Assembly (NCBI RefSeq): GCF_900105215.1
Contig: NZ_FOIP01000001.1
Coordinates: 434,001 to 498,000, forward strand
Length of the DNA: 64,000 nt
Direction: 5' to 3'
Source: Lacrimispora sphenoides
GTDB taxonomy: Bacteria > Bacillota > Clostridia > Lachnospirales > Lachnospiraceae
The notes under the pieces are model-generated. The model saw only the letters and a program-made list of their open reading frames with translations. It made no database searches and was not told where the DNA came from. The stretch's first letter is position 1; the number at the start of each line of letters is the position of its first letter. A program made the position numbers and the translations under genes. Of this stretch, positions 8,319 to 18,594 are shown piece after piece.

Positions 8319-10097
8319 CTACCTTGTCAGGGCAGCCTGTTCTTCTTCGCCCGCAGACGTATAAAGCTGATAATACATTCCCCGCTTTAAAAGCAGCTCC
8401 TCATGATTTCCCTCTTCCACAATATTGCTGTCGGAAAGCACCAGTATCCGGTCTGCATTCTGGATCGTGGTAAGGCGGTGGGCAATGGTCAGTGTAGTGC
8501 GGCCTACTGCCAGACGATCCAGAGACTGGGATACCAGGTGCTCGCTCTCGTTATCAAGAGCAGAGGTGGCTTCATCAAGAATCAGCACCTGAGGATTTTT
8601 AAGAAATACTCTGGCAATGCTGATACGCTGCTTTTGTCCTCCTGAAAGCTTTACACCCCGCTCTCCCACATAAGTACTGTAGCCGTCTTTTAATCCTGTT
8701 ATGAATTCGTGAGCTCCGGCCAGCTTTGCAGCCTGGATCACGTCTTCCTTGGAAGCTCCGGGGTGTCCGTATTCAATATTTTCAAAAACCGTTCCCGAAA
8801 ACAGATACACATCCTGCTGTACCACACCTACGGTGCTTCTTAAGCTCTCTAAGGTCACATTCCTGATATCCTGGCCGTCAATGAGGATCTCACCCTCCGT
8901 CGGATCATAGAAGCGGGGGATCAGATTGCACAACGTTGTCTTACCGCCTCCGGATGGGCCGACAAGAGCCACCTTTTCTCCCTTTTTGATATCAAGGTTT
9001 ATGCTGCTCAGCACCGGATTATGGTCATCCGGATATTCAAAGGATACCTGATGAAAGGTAATATTTCCTTTTACATCATGAAGAGGCACTGCTCCTTCTT
9101 CATCAAAGATGTCTACATCGGCATCCATTAACTCCATAAAACGTTCGACTCCGGTTATTCCTCTCTGGAACTGTTCCGCAAATTCGATGATCCTGCGGAT
9201 TGTGGCAAGGAGCGTGGTCACATACAGGGTATAAGCCACCAGATCTCCGGGCTCGATCAGTCCCTTAATCATGAATATGCCGCCTGCAACGATGACCACC
9301 ACATACATCAGACCGTCAAACATCCGGATGGTATTCTGGAAAGCAGCCATGTACTTATAGGTTTTCCGTTTAATCTCCAGGAATTCCAGATTATCCCGGT
9401 TAAATTTTTCAATCTCGATTTTTTCGTTGGCAAATGCCCGGACTACCCGGTTTCCAAGAAGGCTGTCCTCAATCCTGGCATTCAGCTCCCCGATGTGGTT
9501 TCGTTGATGTTTAAACGCCTTTCTCACCTGTAAGTTAAAGTAGGTACAGGATACCGCCATAACCGGAATCAGGAGGAAAATGATAAGCGTCAGGGGGAGA
9601 TTGATCCCCGCAAGAATAATAAAGGATACCACCGTCTTTAAGAAGGCAATGAAAAATTCCTCCGGACAGTGGTGGGCAAACTCCGTCACGTCAAATAAGT
9701 CGCTGGTGATCCGGGACATGATCTGTCCAACTTTTGTATTGTTAAAGTAATTATCCGACAGCTTCTGCAAATGTGCAAATGCATCCTGTCTCATGTCGGT
9801 CTCAATCGCTGCTCCCATGACATGGCCCGTGTAAGCCATATAGAAGCTGGCCATTCCGTCTATAATTCTAAGGCCAAAATAAAGGGCGCCGATCCAGATG
9901 ATCGTACGAATCGTAAGGGAGGTCATATCTCTTAATCCCTGATTGGTAATATAACGTAAGATCAAAGGCAATACCATTTCACAGATGGTGGTAAGCGATG
10001 CACAGAATAAATCCATGATCATAACTTTGGTATATTTTTTATAGTAGGGCACAAAGCGTTTTAACAATGTGCCCGTTTTCATCTCATTTTGTTTCAT
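8319..10097 (-). CDS. ABC transporter, fused permease and ATPase (MsbA/MdlB type)
   Basis: 592 aa, a half-transporter acting as a homodimer or heterodimer. A six-helix membrane domain (about 1-315) is followed by a complete ATPase: Walker A GPSGGGKTT at 380-388, Q-loop VVQQD near 425, signature LSGGQ at 484-488, Walker B LILDE at 505-509, and H-loop His540. This is an exporter-type arrangement; the substrate is unknown. The gene starts 8 nt after the 415-aa gene ends, so the two probably form one transcript. Confidence 0.9.
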   Translation of the reverse strand: MKQNEMKTGTLLKRFVPYYKKYTKVMIMDLFCASLTTICEMVLPLILRYITNQGLRDMTSLTIRTIIWIGALYFGLRIIDGMASFYMAYTGHVMGAAIETDMRQDAFAHLQKLSDNYFNNTKVGQIMSRITSDLFDVTEFAHHCPEEFFIAFLKTVVSFIILAGINLPLTLIIFLLIPVMAVSCTYFNLQVRKAFKHQRNHIGELNARIEDSLLGNRVVRAFANEKIEIEKFNRDNLEFLEIKRKTYKYMAAFQNTIRMFDGLMYVVVIVAGGIFMIKGLIEPGDLVAYTLYVTTLLATIRRIIEFAEQFQRGITGVERFMELMDADVDIFDEEGAVPLHDVKGNITFHQVSFEYPDDHNPVLSSINLDIKKGEKVALVGPSGGGKTTLCNLIPRFYDPTEGEILIDGQDIRNVTLESLRSTVGVVQQDVYLFSGTVFENIEYGHPGASKEDVIQAAKLAGAHEFITGLKDGYSTYVGERGVKLSGGQKQRISIARVFLKNPQVLILDEATSALDNESEHLVSQSLDRLAVGRTTLTIAHRLTTIQNADRILVLSDSNIVEEGNHEELLLKRGMYYQLYTSAGEEEQAALTR

Positions 10098-10105
10098 ATA
10101 ATCCT

Positions 10106-11353
10106 CTACTCTGTAATCTTAATATTTTTAATAAGTCCCAAAGCCCAATCCCTTTCCCCCGGCTTTCGGCTTATAATATTAATGTTCATACGCTGCTCCT
10201 TATAAAGTACCTGTGCGGACATCCCATATAGGATTTCCCCTTCCTTCTCCTCCGGTTCATAAAAAGCAACCCTTGCTTTGGCCTTTTCTACGTCAAAATC
10301 CACGATTTCCGGCCCTTTCCCCTGCTCAAACCACTGCTTCTTAAACTCGGCCTTACGCCCTTCAAAAACTGCTGCGTAGATGTAATAATCATGGCCTCCA
10401 TATCCGTTTCCGTCATAGTAATGGTCCATGCTGCCGCTATTTGACTCATCATAAAGAAAATTCCCCGGAATCCCAAAGCTCATATTGCCGATCTTTCGGT
10501 AAACCAGGTGCTTTCTGCATCCGATGGAAACCTCCTCCGGCAAAGCGGTCACGCCTTCTAAATCTACAGGAATATGGCCGTCAAGGCTGCATACCTCCAA
10601 ATACTCCTTCTTGGGGAAAGGAAGCCTGCGGTCCATGGAAAGCGACGTTTCAAGGAACTCAATAATTTGCTGGTTTACCTGCTCATCCTGCCTGCTGCGG
10701 GCCGACGGCATGAAATAACAGAACTGGTGAAGAAGGACCATGGCGCTGTTTCTGTAATAATAAGCATCCATTTCCAATTCATTCCATACAAAAAAATCCC
10801 TGGCAAATGCAACGCCTATACCAGAATTCATCATTCCTTTTATCTCTTTAAAAGAAAATGACCGAATATGGGTGACCAGTTTCCCCTCCTGACGATCCGG
10901 TATATAATAGACCGCAGGCCAGCAAAACATGTATTCCCCATCCCCGCTCCATCCGGATACCAGCTTCATAAGATCAGAAAACCACTGGTAAAAGTATTTC
11001 TGTCTCATGGCAAGAAAGTCCCTCTTTATATAATATCCGGTCCTGTCCTCGAGCCTGAGCTTAAGCTTTTCTTTATCTGCCAGCCGCTCCAAAAAATCGA
11101 TGGCTGCCGCATGAAAGCCAGGGCCGGCAATGTTCGTCTGACTCTCTCCCTGAAGCTTGCTTTTGCTCCATTTAAGCCAGACATAGCCTTCCTGGCATAG
11201 CTGTACAATCAAAAATCCTTCGATCCGAAAACAGCGGTACCCCATTTCCTTTGCCAGCTCTTTTGCCATACCTTCCGCTGACTGGCCATTCCAGACTATT
11301 CCTGAAAATATTTTTTTCTTTGGCTCCAAAGAAAATCTGATTCGAATACTCAT
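10106..11353 (-). CDS. Hypothetical protein, 415 aa
   Basis: I do not recognise a family. The product is a soluble, mixed alpha/beta protein with no signal peptide or membrane helix. It is rich in aromatic and charged residues, with a short GSMDHYYDGNGYGGHDYY stretch near residue 310. AGGAAGG precedes the ATG. The gene sits 8 nt upstream of the ABC exporter and is probably cotranscribed with it, so it may be an accessory or processing protein for whatever the exporter moves. That is inference from position only. Confidence 0.6.
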   Translation of the reverse strand: MSIRIRFSLEPKKKIFSGIVWNGQSAEGMAKELAKEMGYRCFRIEGFLIVQLCQEGYVWLKWSKSKLQGESQTNIAGPGFHAAAIDFLERLADKEKLKLRLEDRTGYYIKRDFLAMRQKYFYQWFSDLMKLVSGWSGDGEYMFCWPAVYYIPDRQEGKLVTHIRSFSFKEIKGMMNSGIGVAFARDFFVWNELEMDAYYYRNSAMVLLHQFCYFMPSARSRQDEQVNQQIIEFLETSLSMDRRLPFPKKEYLEVCSLDGHIPVDLEGVTALPEEVSIGCRKHLVYRKIGNMSFGIPGNFLYDESNSGSMDHYYDGNGYGGHDYYIYAAVFEGRKAEFKKQWFEQGKGPEIVDFDVEKAKARVAFYEPEEKEGEILYGMSAQVLYKEQRMNINIISRKPGERDWALGLIKNIKITE

Positions 11354-11500
11354 CTGAAACCCTTCCTAAGATATCTTTCTCTATTCTATCTTATTTTCAT
11401 TAGAAATGGAAGCATAAAAAAAATATGGACAAATTTAATTTACAGTTTACATAAAGTAAGCCTGCTGCCACCGGATAGGAAAGCTTAATTCGTATACAAA

Positions 11501-11543
11501 AATGAGGGCTGCCCAGCACAATCACTGGAAAGCCCTTATTTTT
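11501..11543 (-). terminator. Intrinsic terminator of gpmI
   Basis: On the minus strand the arms AATAAGGGCT and AGCCCTCATT pair across a loop of about 20 nt and are followed by a T run. It lies 14 nt after the gpmI stop. Confidence 0.7.
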
Positions 11544-11556
11544 GGCATAATTAAAC

Positions 11557-13095
11557 TCATTTCACGAGTAATGATTTTCCTGTCATCTCTTTTGGCTGTT
11601 TTAATCCCATCAGTTCAATCAGAGTAGGAGCGATATCTGCCAGGCAGCCGCCTTCTCTTAACTTATAAGCCAGGTCAGCATTTACCAGGACAAACGGAAC
11701 CGGATTGGTGGTGTGGGCGGTAAATGGCTCTCCTGTCTCATAATCCAAAAGCTGTTCTGCATTTCCATGATCAGCGCAGATGAACAGAATTCCATCTGTT
11801 TCCTTGATCGCCTCTACAGTTCTTCCTACACAAGTGTCCACAATTTCAATCGCCTTAATGGCTGCGTCTTCAATTCCCGTATGTCCAACCATATCAGGGT
11901 TTGCAAAGTTTATGATGATCACATCATATTTTCCTGATTTGATCGCCTCTACCAGCTTATCGCATACAATGGGAGCGCTCATTTCAGGCTGCAGATCATA
12001 GGTGGCAACCTTTGGAGAAGGAACCAGGATCCTGTCCTCTCCCTTATTCGGCTCTTCCACTCCGCCGTTAAAGAAAAAGGTTACATGCGCATACTTTTCA
12101 GTTTCAGCAATTCTGGCCTGTGTCATGTTGTTCTGAGCCAAAAATTCGCCAAAGGTATTTGTAATGGATTCTTTCTTGAATGCAACCAACTTGTTTTTAA
12201 TGGTTTCATCGTAATCCGTAAAGCATACATAGGTCAGGTTCAGGCGCTTTTCTCTTGGAAATCCCTTAAACTCATCATCACAGAATGCCCTCGTTATTTC
12301 TCTTGCCCGGTCAGGACGGAAGTTAAAGAAGATCACGGAATCGCCGTCTTTCACTGTAGCTAACGGTTTTCCATCCTCTGTCACAACAAATGGCTCCACA
12401 AACTCATCGTTAACCCCTTTGTCATAGGAAGCCTGGATTCCGGCAGCTGCCGATTCCGCATGGATTCCTTCTCCCTTTGCCAGGGCATTGTATGCCCGTT
12501 CCACACGGTCCCAGCGGTTATCTCTGTCCATTGCATAGTAGCGGCCCATGACCGATGCCACTTTACCTATACCGATCTCCTTCATCTTTGCTTCTAATGC
12601 TTCCACAAAGCTCTTTCCGGAAGCCGGAGGCGTGTCACGTCCATCTAAGAAGCAATGAACATAAACCTTATCAAGGCCGTTTCTCTTTGCCAGTTCTAAT
12701 AGACCGTAAATATGGGTGTTGTGGCTGTGAACTCCGCCGTCGGATACCAGGCCCCACATATGAAGGGCTGAACCGGATTTCTTACAGTTTTCCACTGCCT
12801 GTAAAAATTCTGCCACCTCAAAAAAGTCACCGTCTTTTATGGACTTTGTAATCCTGGTAAGCTCCTGATATACTATACGGCCTGCGCCCATATTTAAATG
12901 CCCTACTTCTGAGTTTCCCATCTGTCCGTCAGGAAGGCCAACTGCCAGTCCGCTGGCATTTCCTTTAACAAATGGGTACTGGCTCATAAGCTGATCCATG
13001 ATCGGGGTCTTGCCTTCACAAACAGCGTTATGGTCGCAGTTATCATTTAATCCATAACCATCAAGTATCATTAATACAATCGGTTTTCTGCTCAT
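11557..13095 (-). CDS. gpmI: 2,3-bisphosphoglycerate-independent phosphoglycerate mutase
   Basis: Interconverts 3- and 2-phosphoglycerate in glycolysis using two Mn2+ ions. 512 aa, the usual length. Visible catalytic elements are Asp12 in LDGYG, the phosphoserine Ser62 in [19 protein letters not shown] near 123, DGRDTPP near 153, RPDRARE near 262 and the metal site ADHGNAEQ near 445. It is the last gene of the gap-pgk-tpiA-gpmI run but has its own promoter and terminator. Enolase is not in the window. Confidence 0.97.
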   Translation of the reverse strand: MSRKPIVLMILDGYGLNDNCDHNAVCEGKTPIMDQLMSQYPFVKGNASGLAVGLPDGQMGNSEVGHLNMGAGRIVYQELTRITKSIKDGDFFEVAEFLQAVENCKKSGSALHMWGLVSDGGVHSHNTHIYGLLELAKRNGLDKVYVHCFLDGRDTPPASGKSFVEALEAKMKEIGIGKVASVMGRYYAMDRDNRWDRVERAYNALAKGEGIHAESAAAGIQASYDKGVNDEFVEPFVVTEDGKPLATVKDGDSVIFFNFRPDRAREITRAFCDDEFKGFPREKRLNLTYVCFTDYDETIKNKLVAFKKESITNTFGEFLAQNNMTQARIAETEKYAHVTFFFNGGVEEPNKGEDRILVPSPKVATYDLQPEMSAPIVCDKLVEAIKSGKYDVIIINFANPDMVGHTGIEDAAIKAIEIVDTCVGRTVEAIKETDGILFICADHGNAEQLLDYETGEPFTAHTTNPVPFVLVNADLAYKLREGGCLADIAPTLIELMGLKQPKEMTGKSLLVK

Positions 13096-13210
13096 AACTA
13101 GTTCTCCTTTTTCTCTTCTTCGTTCTATTGTAATAGAAGCATCTTACATCTATATCGTTATGCCTCATAAGCGTGGGAAATCTTAAAGAAATCATTGTCT
13201 CACAGTATAT

Positions 13211-13239
13211 ATTTTACATGATTTGCCCATTTCTTGCAA
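13211..13239 (-). promoter_or_regulatory. Sigma-A-type promoter of gpmI
   Basis: On the minus strand TTGCAA (13234-13239), a 17-bp spacer and TAAAAT (13211-13216) stand about 115 nt upstream of the gpmI ATG, downstream of the tpiA terminator. Confidence 0.65.
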
Positions 13240-13292
13240 CCGGTGAATGATGAAATAATAACCAGACTCCGGTACCCACCTTTACTATGAGG

Positions 13293-13338
13293 AAAAAGCT
13301 GCCTTCCCCACCATTTAAGGAAGGGGCAGCAGCTTTTA
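13293..13338 (-). terminator. Intrinsic terminator of tpiA
   Basis: On the minus strand a GC-rich stem (AAAAGCTGCTGCCCCTTCC paired with GGGGAAGGCAGCTTTTT, with a small bulge) ends in a T run just after the tpiA stop. Confidence 0.8.
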
Positions 13339-13343
13339 CCCAC

Positions 13344-14096
13344 TTATTTGTTGTAATTTACGATCTTTCCAAACTCTGGTTTTAAGGAAGCACCGCCAAC
13401 CAGGCCGCCGTCAATATCAGGCTGTGCAAATAATTCCGGTGCACTTGCTGCAGATACGGAACCGCCATACTGGATGCGGATCGCTTCTGCTGTTGCTTCG
13501 TCATAGATTTCAGCGATGCATTCACGAATCGCGCCGCAAACCTCCTGCGCCTGCTCGGTTGTTGCAACTTTTCCGGTACCGATTGCCCAGATCGGCTCAT
13601 AAGCGATTACCGCATTGGCTGCATTCTCTGCCGGTACATTTAAGAAAGCGATCTTAATCTGCTGGCGGATCCAGTCAAGAGTGATTCCCTGTTCTCTCTG
13701 GGTCAGTGTTTCTCCGCAGCAAACAATAGGAGTGATGCCGTATTCAAAGGCTTTTAAAACCTTTTTGTTTACGGTTTCATCTGATTCCGCGAAGTATTCC
13801 CTTCTTTCGGAATGGCCGATTACCACGTATTTCACGCCTGCATCTTTTAACATAGCGGGAGAAATCTCTCCGGTGTAAGCTCCTTTATCCTCATAGTACA
13901 TATTTTCAGCACCAATGTGGATATTGGATCCTTTTGCAGCTTCAATTGCCGGTATAATGTCAATAGCCGGAACGCAGAAAATAACGTCTACCTCATCATT
14001 TGCCACCAGAGGCTTTAATGTATTCACCAGTTCAACCGCTTCGGTTGGAGTCATATTCATCTTCCAGTTACCTGCAATAATTTTCTTTCTGGACAT
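13344..14096 (-). CDS. tpiA: Triosephosphate isomerase
   Basis: Interconverts dihydroxyacetone phosphate and glyceraldehyde 3-phosphate. 250 aa TIM barrel with catalytic Lys12 (NWKMN), His95 (IGHSERR), Glu167 ([11 protein letters not shown]) and the phosphate-binding GGSVSA and GGLVGGASL loops. The start follows AAGGAAGG. It lies between pgk and gpmI, as in many Firmicutes. Confidence 0.98.
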   Translation of the reverse strand: MSRKKIIAGNWKMNMTPTEAVELVNTLKPLVANDEVDVIFCVPAIDIIPAIEAAKGSNIHIGAENMYYEDKGAYTGEISPAMLKDAGVKYVVIGHSERREYFAESDETVNKKVLKAFEYGITPIVCCGETLTQREQGITLDWIRQQIKIAFLNVPAENAANAVIAYEPIWAIGTGKVATTEQAQEVCGAIRECIAEIYDEATAEAIRIQYGGSVSAASAPELFAQPDIDGGLVGGASLKPEFGKIVNYNK

Positions 14097-14152
14097 AGTA
14101 TCAACCTTCCTTTATGTTTGTCATTCAGAAGACCGGGATCTCCTGTTTGCAA

Positions 14153-14181
14153 GGCCCGGACAGTCATTCTTTGTCCGGGCC
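14153..14181 (-). terminator. Hairpin between pgk and tpiA
   Basis: A perfect 10-bp GC-rich stem (GGCCCGGACA / TGTCCGGGCC) with a 9-nt loop lies between the pgk stop and tpiA. It lacks a proper U run on the minus strand. It may therefore be a processing or stabilising hairpin, or a leaky terminator, rather than a full stop. Confidence 0.5.
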
Positions 14182-14201
14182 GGTATCGTAAGTCGAATTT
14201 C

Positions 14202-15413
14202 TTATTTATTATCTGCTGCAGCAACGCCTGGCAGTTCCTTGCCTTCTAAGAATTCCAGAGAAGCACCACCGCCTGTAGAGATATGGGTCATCTTGTCAGC
14301 AAAACCAAGTCTCTTAACCGCATTTACGGAGTCACCGCCTCCGATAACTGTAGTTGCATCGGAAAGTTCTGCAACTGCACGGCATACCTCTAAAGTACCT
14401 TCTGCAAAATTAGAGAATTCAAATACGCCCATCGGTCCGTTCCAAACAACAGTCTTAGCGCCCTTTAAAGCATCCTTGAAAAGTTCAATGGATTTTGGTC
14501 CGATATCAAATCCTGACCAGCCTGGATCAATCTCGCTTACTACCTTTCTTTCTGTATCATTAGAAAACTCCTTGCCTTCTAAGTTATCTACAGGAAGAAG
14601 CAGTTTTACGCCCTTATCCTCTGCCTTTTTAATCATCTCTAAAGCATAGTCAAGCTTATCTTCTTCACATAAAGAATTTCCGATCTCCTTGCCCTGAGCC
14701 TTTGCAAAGGTATAAGCCATGCCGCCGCCGATGATCAGTGTATCAACCTTATCAAGCAGGTTATTGATTACGTTGATCTTATCGGAAACCTTTGCTCCAC
14801 CCAGAATTGCCACGAAAGGACGTACTGGATTCTCAACTGCCTGGCCCAGGAATTTGATTTCCTTTTCCATCAGATAACCAACTACATTGGTTGTTGTGTA
14901 TTTGGTAACGCCTACATTGGAGCAGTGAGCCCTGTGAGCGGTACCGAATGCGTCGTTTACGAAAATGCCGTCGCAAAGGGAAGCCAGCTCTTTTGCATAC
15001 TCATCTGCGCTCTCATCCTTGCCGTACTTAGTCTCTTCCACTCTGTAACGGGTGTTCTGAAGCAGCAGAACTTCTCCATCCTTTAATTCTTCAGCAATCT
15101 TTCTGGTCTCAGGACCTGTTACCTTTGGATCGTTTACAAATTTAACATCTACCCCAAGTCTTTCACTTAAAGCAGGAGCAACCGGTTCCAGAGACAACTC
15201 AGGAAGAGGCTCGCCCTTCGGCTTTCCTAAATGGGAACAAAGAATCACTTTTGCGCCCTGGTCCAATAATTTCTTAATCGTAGGAACGGCTCCGTCAATA
15301 CGGTTGAAGTTCTGAATCACTCCATCCTTTAACGGCACGTTAAAATCACATCTCACTAAAACTTTCTTTCCCTGTAATCCGGTCAAATCATCAACTGTTT
15401 TCTTATTAAGCAT
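14202..15413 (-). CDS. pgk: Phosphoglycerate kinase
   Basis: Transfers phosphate from 1,3-bisphosphoglycerate to ADP. 403 aa, full length. It has the N-terminal substrate-binding [19 protein letters not shown], the hinge region around [17 protein letters not shown], and the nucleotide-binding [13 protein letters not shown] near the C-terminus. It starts with ATG after AAAGGAG. Its leader carries the twin-hairpin repeat described separately. Confidence 0.98.
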   Translation of the reverse strand: MLNKKTVDDLTGLQGKKVLVRCDFNVPLKDGVIQNFNRIDGAVPTIKKLLDQGAKVILCSHLGKPKGEPLPELSLEPVAPALSERLGVDVKFVNDPKVTGPETRKIAEELKDGEVLLLQNTRYRVEETKYGKDESADEYAKELASLCDGIFVNDAFGTAHRAHCSNVGVTKYTTTNVVGYLMEKEIKFLGQAVENPVRPFVAILGGAKVSDKINVINNLLDKVDTLIIGGGMAYTFAKAQGKEIGNSLCEEDKLDYALEMIKKAEDKGVKLLLPVDNLEGKEFSNDTERKVVSEIDPGWSGFDIGPKSIELFKDALKGAKTVVWNGPMGVFEFSNFAEGTLEVCRAVAELSDATTVIGGGDSVNAVKRLGFADKMTHISTGGGASLEFLEGKELPGVAAADNK

Positions 15414-15433
15414 ATTTCAATGCTCCTTTCCTA

Positions 15434-15490
15434 TTTATTGCCCATTCTTTTTGGGCATAAAGGGATACCTGTAAGGTGTTTCCTTTATTC
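15434..15490 (-). repeat. Twin-hairpin leader element, copy A (upstream of pgk)
   Basis: This 57-nt stretch matches 33284-33340 without gaps at about three-quarters of positions. Read on the minus strand it holds an ACACC/GGTAT-type hairpin, then a perfect GCCCA / TGGGC hairpin. It ends 21 nt before the pgk start, as copy B ends about 31 nt before gtrA. It could be a cis-regulatory RNA or a dispersed palindromic repeat. Confidence 0.6.
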
Positions 15491-15502
15491 TTCAAGATTT
15501 AT

Positions 15503-15540
15503 AAAAATAAAAGGCCCGGTCCATAACGACCGGACCCTTT
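15503..15540 (-). terminator. Intrinsic terminator of gap
   Basis: On the minus strand GGTCCGGTC pairs with GACCGGGCC, flanked by AAAG and CTTTT and followed by ATTTTT. It lies directly after the gap stop. Confidence 0.8.
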
Positions 15541-15548
15541 GTGGATCA

Positions 15549-16580
15549 TTAGCCTAATTCAGCAAAGTACTTAATTGTACGAACCATCTGGCTTGTATAG
15601 GAGTTCTCGTTGTCATACCATGAAACAACCTGAACCTGATATAAATCATCGCCAATCTTGGAAACCATGGTCTGAGTAGAATCGAATAAAGAACCAAATC
15701 TCATACCAACAACATCAGAGGAAACGATTTCATCTGTATTGTATCCGAAGGAATCGCTTGCTGCTGCCTTCATAGCTGCGTTAATGCCTTCCTTGGTTAC
15801 GTCTGCGCCCTTAACAACTGCTGTTAAGATGGTAGTGGAGCCTGTTGGAACCGGAACACGCTGTGCGGAACCGATTAACTTGCCGTTTAATTCCGGAATA
15901 ACCAGACCGATTGCCTTTGCAGCACCGGTGGAGTTTGGAACGATGTTGGCAGCGCCTGCTCTTGCTCTTCTTAAATCACCTTTTCTGTGGGGTCCGTCAA
16001 GGATCATCTGATCGCCTGTGTAAGCATGAATTGTGCTCATGATACCGGACTGGATCGGTGCTAAATCGTTAAGAGTCTTAGCCATAGGAGCCAGGCAGTT
16101 TGTTGTACAGGAAGCAGCGGAGATGATCTTGTCATCTGCTGTTAATACATTCTCATTTACGCTGTAAACAACGGTTGGAAGATCGTTTCCAGCCGGAGCG
16201 GAGATAACAACCTTCTTAGCACCTGCATCAATGTGAGCCTGAGCTTTGTCCTTAGAGCAGTAGAATCCTGTACACTCAAGAACTACATCAACGCCGATCT
16301 CTCCCCATGGAAGTTCAGCAGCTTTTGCCTGAGCATAAATTCTAATAGTCTTACCATCTACAGTAATAGAGTCCTCGGAAGCTTCTACCGTGTGAATACC
16401 CTCACCATAGTATCCAGCGTATCCGCCCTGAGCAGTGTCATATTTTAATAAATGTGCTAACATCTTTGGATCTGTTAAATCGTTAATAGCTACTACTTCA
16501 TAGCCCTCTGCGCCAAACATCTGTCTGAATGCAAGACGGCCAATACGGCCGAAACCATTAATCGCCACTTTTACTGCCAT
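15549..16580 (-). CDS. gap: Glyceraldehyde-3-phosphate dehydrogenase, type I
   Basis: NAD-dependent oxidation of glyceraldehyde 3-phosphate to 1,3-bisphosphoglycerate. 343 aa, with Rossmann motif GFGRIGR at 9-15, catalytic Cys158 in SAASCTTN, and the phosphate-binding STGAAKAIG loop. It starts after AGGAGG and has a good promoter and a strong terminator. It heads the glycolytic run. The usual CggR regulator gene is absent upstream; an Na/Pi cotransporter lies there instead. Confidence 0.98.
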   Translation of the reverse strand: MAVKVAINGFGRIGRLAFRQMFGAEGYEVVAINDLTDPKMLAHLLKYDTAQGGYAGYYGEGIHTVEASEDSITVDGKTIRIYAQAKAAELPWGEIGVDVVLECTGFYCSKDKAQAHIDAGAKKVVISAPAGNDLPTVVYSVNENVLTADDKIISAASCTTNCLAPMAKTLNDLAPIQSGIMSTIHAYTGDQMILDGPHRKGDLRRARAGAANIVPNSTGAAKAIGLVIPELNGKLIGSAQRVPVPTGSTTILTAVVKGADVTKEGINAAMKAAASDSFGYNTDEIVSSDVVGMRFGSLFDSTQTMVSKIGDDLYQVQVVSWYDNENSYTSQMVRTIKYFAELG

Positions 16581-16642
16581 AATTCAATTCCTCCTAAGAA
16601 TAAAATTAAATTTGATTGTTAAATATTAATCAACTACCCTTT

Positions 16643-16671
16643 ATTTTACCTAATATTCCACTAAATAGCAA
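16643..16671 (-). promoter_or_regulatory. Sigma-A-type promoter of gap
   Basis: Minus-strand TTGCTA (16666-16671), 17-bp spacer, TAAAAT (16643-16648), about 60 nt before the gap ATG. Confidence 0.7.
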
Positions 16672-16701
16672 GTCCTTTTTTTAATTTTGGTTTTGCTCTC
16701 C

Positions 16702-18372
16702 TTAAACCTCACTCTTTACATAGCTGGCCAGATTATAGGAATGGTCGGAAATACGTTCCAGATTGCTGATAAGCTCCAGGAACACAACACCTGCCGAGGG
16801 ATTGCATCCGCCTGAGGAAAGACGTTCAATATGCTTTTCCCTAAGCTCCTCCTCAAGAAGATCCACTTCATCCTCCCACTTGCTCACCTTACGGATATCT
16901 TCCATGTCACCTTTTCTTCTGGCTTCGATGGAATGAAAAAAGGAGTTATAAGCCGCCTGACAGATGACCTCCAGATCAGAGGCACCGGTACCGGAGAAAC
17001 TGATTTCATGCTGAATCATATATTCCGCCTGCTCCGCCAGGTTTTCTGCGTGGTCGCCTACTCGTTCTATATCATTGATGCTGTAAAATAAGTTGTTGAC
17101 TACCAATTTTTGCTCCTCTGTCAGGGACAGATTGTCGATTTTGACCAGATATTCCATCAACATCTTTTCCATATTATTGATCGTCTTTTCTGTTTTATAC
17201 ACTTCTTTTACTTTATCCGCATTTTTCGTGAGGACCGCGTCCATGGCAAGCTTCACATTTTCCAAAGTGATCTGTCCCATATGTACCACCTCCATGGAGG
17301 CTGTTTCTACCGCAAAAGCGGGAGACTCAAAGATTCTCTCATCCAGGTGCTTCATGGTTACAGCTTCTTCTCCCGCCGTCTCTCCATCATCGGTTTCTCT
17401 CTCCGGAACAACAAATCCGGATAGGTCCACCAGCTGTTTCGCAAAGGGGAACAGGATGAGTGTATTTGTCAGGTTAAAGAACGTATGGAATATGGAAATC
17501 TGTACTGCAGTGATGTTATGGGCCGCCAAAGCCGGGGTGACCATAAAAAGGACAAAAGAACCGATGCCAAAAATAAGAGCTCCCAGCACATTAAAGGACA
17601 AATGGATCACTGCTGCACGCTTTGCAGTCCTGGATCCGCCAATACTGGAAATGAGGGCAGTCACGCAGGAACCGATGTTCTGGCCGAGAGTGATAAATAT
17701 AGCTGCATTGGTAGTAACTACACCGTTCATGGCAAGGGTCTGAAGGATTCCTACCGATGCGGAAGAGCTTTGAAGGAGAGCCGTTACCAAGGCGCCGATC
17801 AGCATGCCCAGCAAAGGATTTCTTCCTAAAAGCCGGAATGCCTCTGAAAAAATAGGGGCATCGGTATAGGGAGAAATTGCTCCTGACATAAAATCCAGGC
17901 CAACAAACAGCATGCCAAGGCCCACCAGGATCTCTCCTATGGTTTTCATCCTCTGTTTATTGCCAAACAGCAGAAGAACCGCTCCGATTCCAATAAAAAG
18001 AGGGGCCCAAAAGGAGGGCTGTAATATGGAAAACGCATCCCCCAGCTGATTCATGGATACGATCCAGGCCGTAATGGTGGTACCAATGTTAGCCCCCATG
18101 ATAACGCCGACCGCCTGGGTCAAATTAAGCACCCCGGCGCTTACAAAGCCGACCACCATGACCGTGGTCGCTCCGCTGCTCTGGATTATTGCCGTGATAA
18201 GTGCGCCCAGAAGCACCGCCAGGAAACGGTTGTTTGTAAGCATTCCCAAAAAACGGCTCATCCTGCTTCCTGCGCTCTTCTGCATGCCGTCTGCCATGGT
18301 ATTCATGCCATACAGGAACATTCCCAGTCCCCCCATAAAGCCAAACAGACTCGATATGTCATTTACAGACAT
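16702..18372 (-). CDS. Na/Pi cotransporter family protein with C-terminal PhoU-like domain
   Basis: 556 aa. It contains two inverted NptA repeats with the signature QSSGATTVMVVGF and QSSSASVGILQTLA stretches, several TM helices to about residue 330, and a cytoplasmic PhoU-like helical domain at about 350-550. The family carries out sodium-coupled phosphate transport (YjbB-like, often export). The start at 18372 is chosen because AGGAGG stands 6 nt upstream; an ATG 21 nt earlier overlaps that site. The gene has its own promoter. Confidence 0.9.
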   Translation of the reverse strand: MSVNDISSLFGFMGGLGMFLYGMNTMADGMQKSAGSRMSRFLGMLTNNRFLAVLLGALITAIIQSSGATTVMVVGFVSAGVLNLTQAVGVIMGANIGTTITAWIVSMNQLGDAFSILQPSFWAPLFIGIGAVLLLFGNKQRMKTIGEILVGLGMLFVGLDFMSGAISPYTDAPIFSEAFRLLGRNPLLGMLIGALVTALLQSSSASVGILQTLAMNGVVTTNAAIFITLGQNIGSCVTALISSIGGSRTAKRAAVIHLSFNVLGALIFGIGSFVLFMVTPALAAHNITAVQISIFHTFFNLTNTLILFPFAKQLVDLSGFVVPERETDDGETAGEEAVTMKHLDERIFESPAFAVETASMEVVHMGQITLENVKLAMDAVLTKNADKVKEVYKTEKTINNMEKMLMEYLVKIDNLSLTEEQKLVVNNLFYSINDIERVGDHAENLAEQAEYMIQHEISFSGTGASDLEVICQAAYNSFFHSIEARRKGDMEDIRKVSKWEDEVDLLEEELREKHIERLSSGGCNPSAGVVFLELISNLERISDHSYNLASYVKSEV

Positions 18373-18449
18373 GTAGTACCTCCTTATAAACACTGATTAT
18401 GTTTTTATTCCAGCACGCCTCCCTCTTTCCGGAAGACGCACAATTTAAA

Positions 18450-18478
18450 ATATAACATAGGGGGAATTGCTTTTTCAA
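18450..18478 (-). promoter_or_regulatory. Sigma-A-type promoter of the Na/Pi cotransporter gene
   Basis: Minus-strand TTGAAA (18473-18478), 17-bp spacer, TTATAT (18450-18455), about 80 nt upstream of the start codon. Confidence 0.65.
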
Positions 18479-18540
18479 TGTTTTTTAAAAATTATGTAAA
18501 ATTATGGTGAAATTTAGGTAAAACGATATCCGTTCAAACC

Positions 18541-18578
18541 AAAAAACCGCCCTGCTGATCGAAAATCAGCGGGCGGCT
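18541..18578 (-). terminator. Intrinsic terminator of the GNAT gene
   Basis: On the minus strand CCGCCCGCTGAT and ATCAGCAGGGCGG pair with one bulge and are followed by TTTTTT. It lies 17 nt after the acetyltransferase stop. Confidence 0.85.
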
Positions 18579-18594
18579 CTTGCCATAGAGAAAT

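Noticed and set aside
13915..14649. 244-codon plus-strand frame over tpiA and pgk
   Set aside because: Antisense to two certain glycolytic genes; a shadow.
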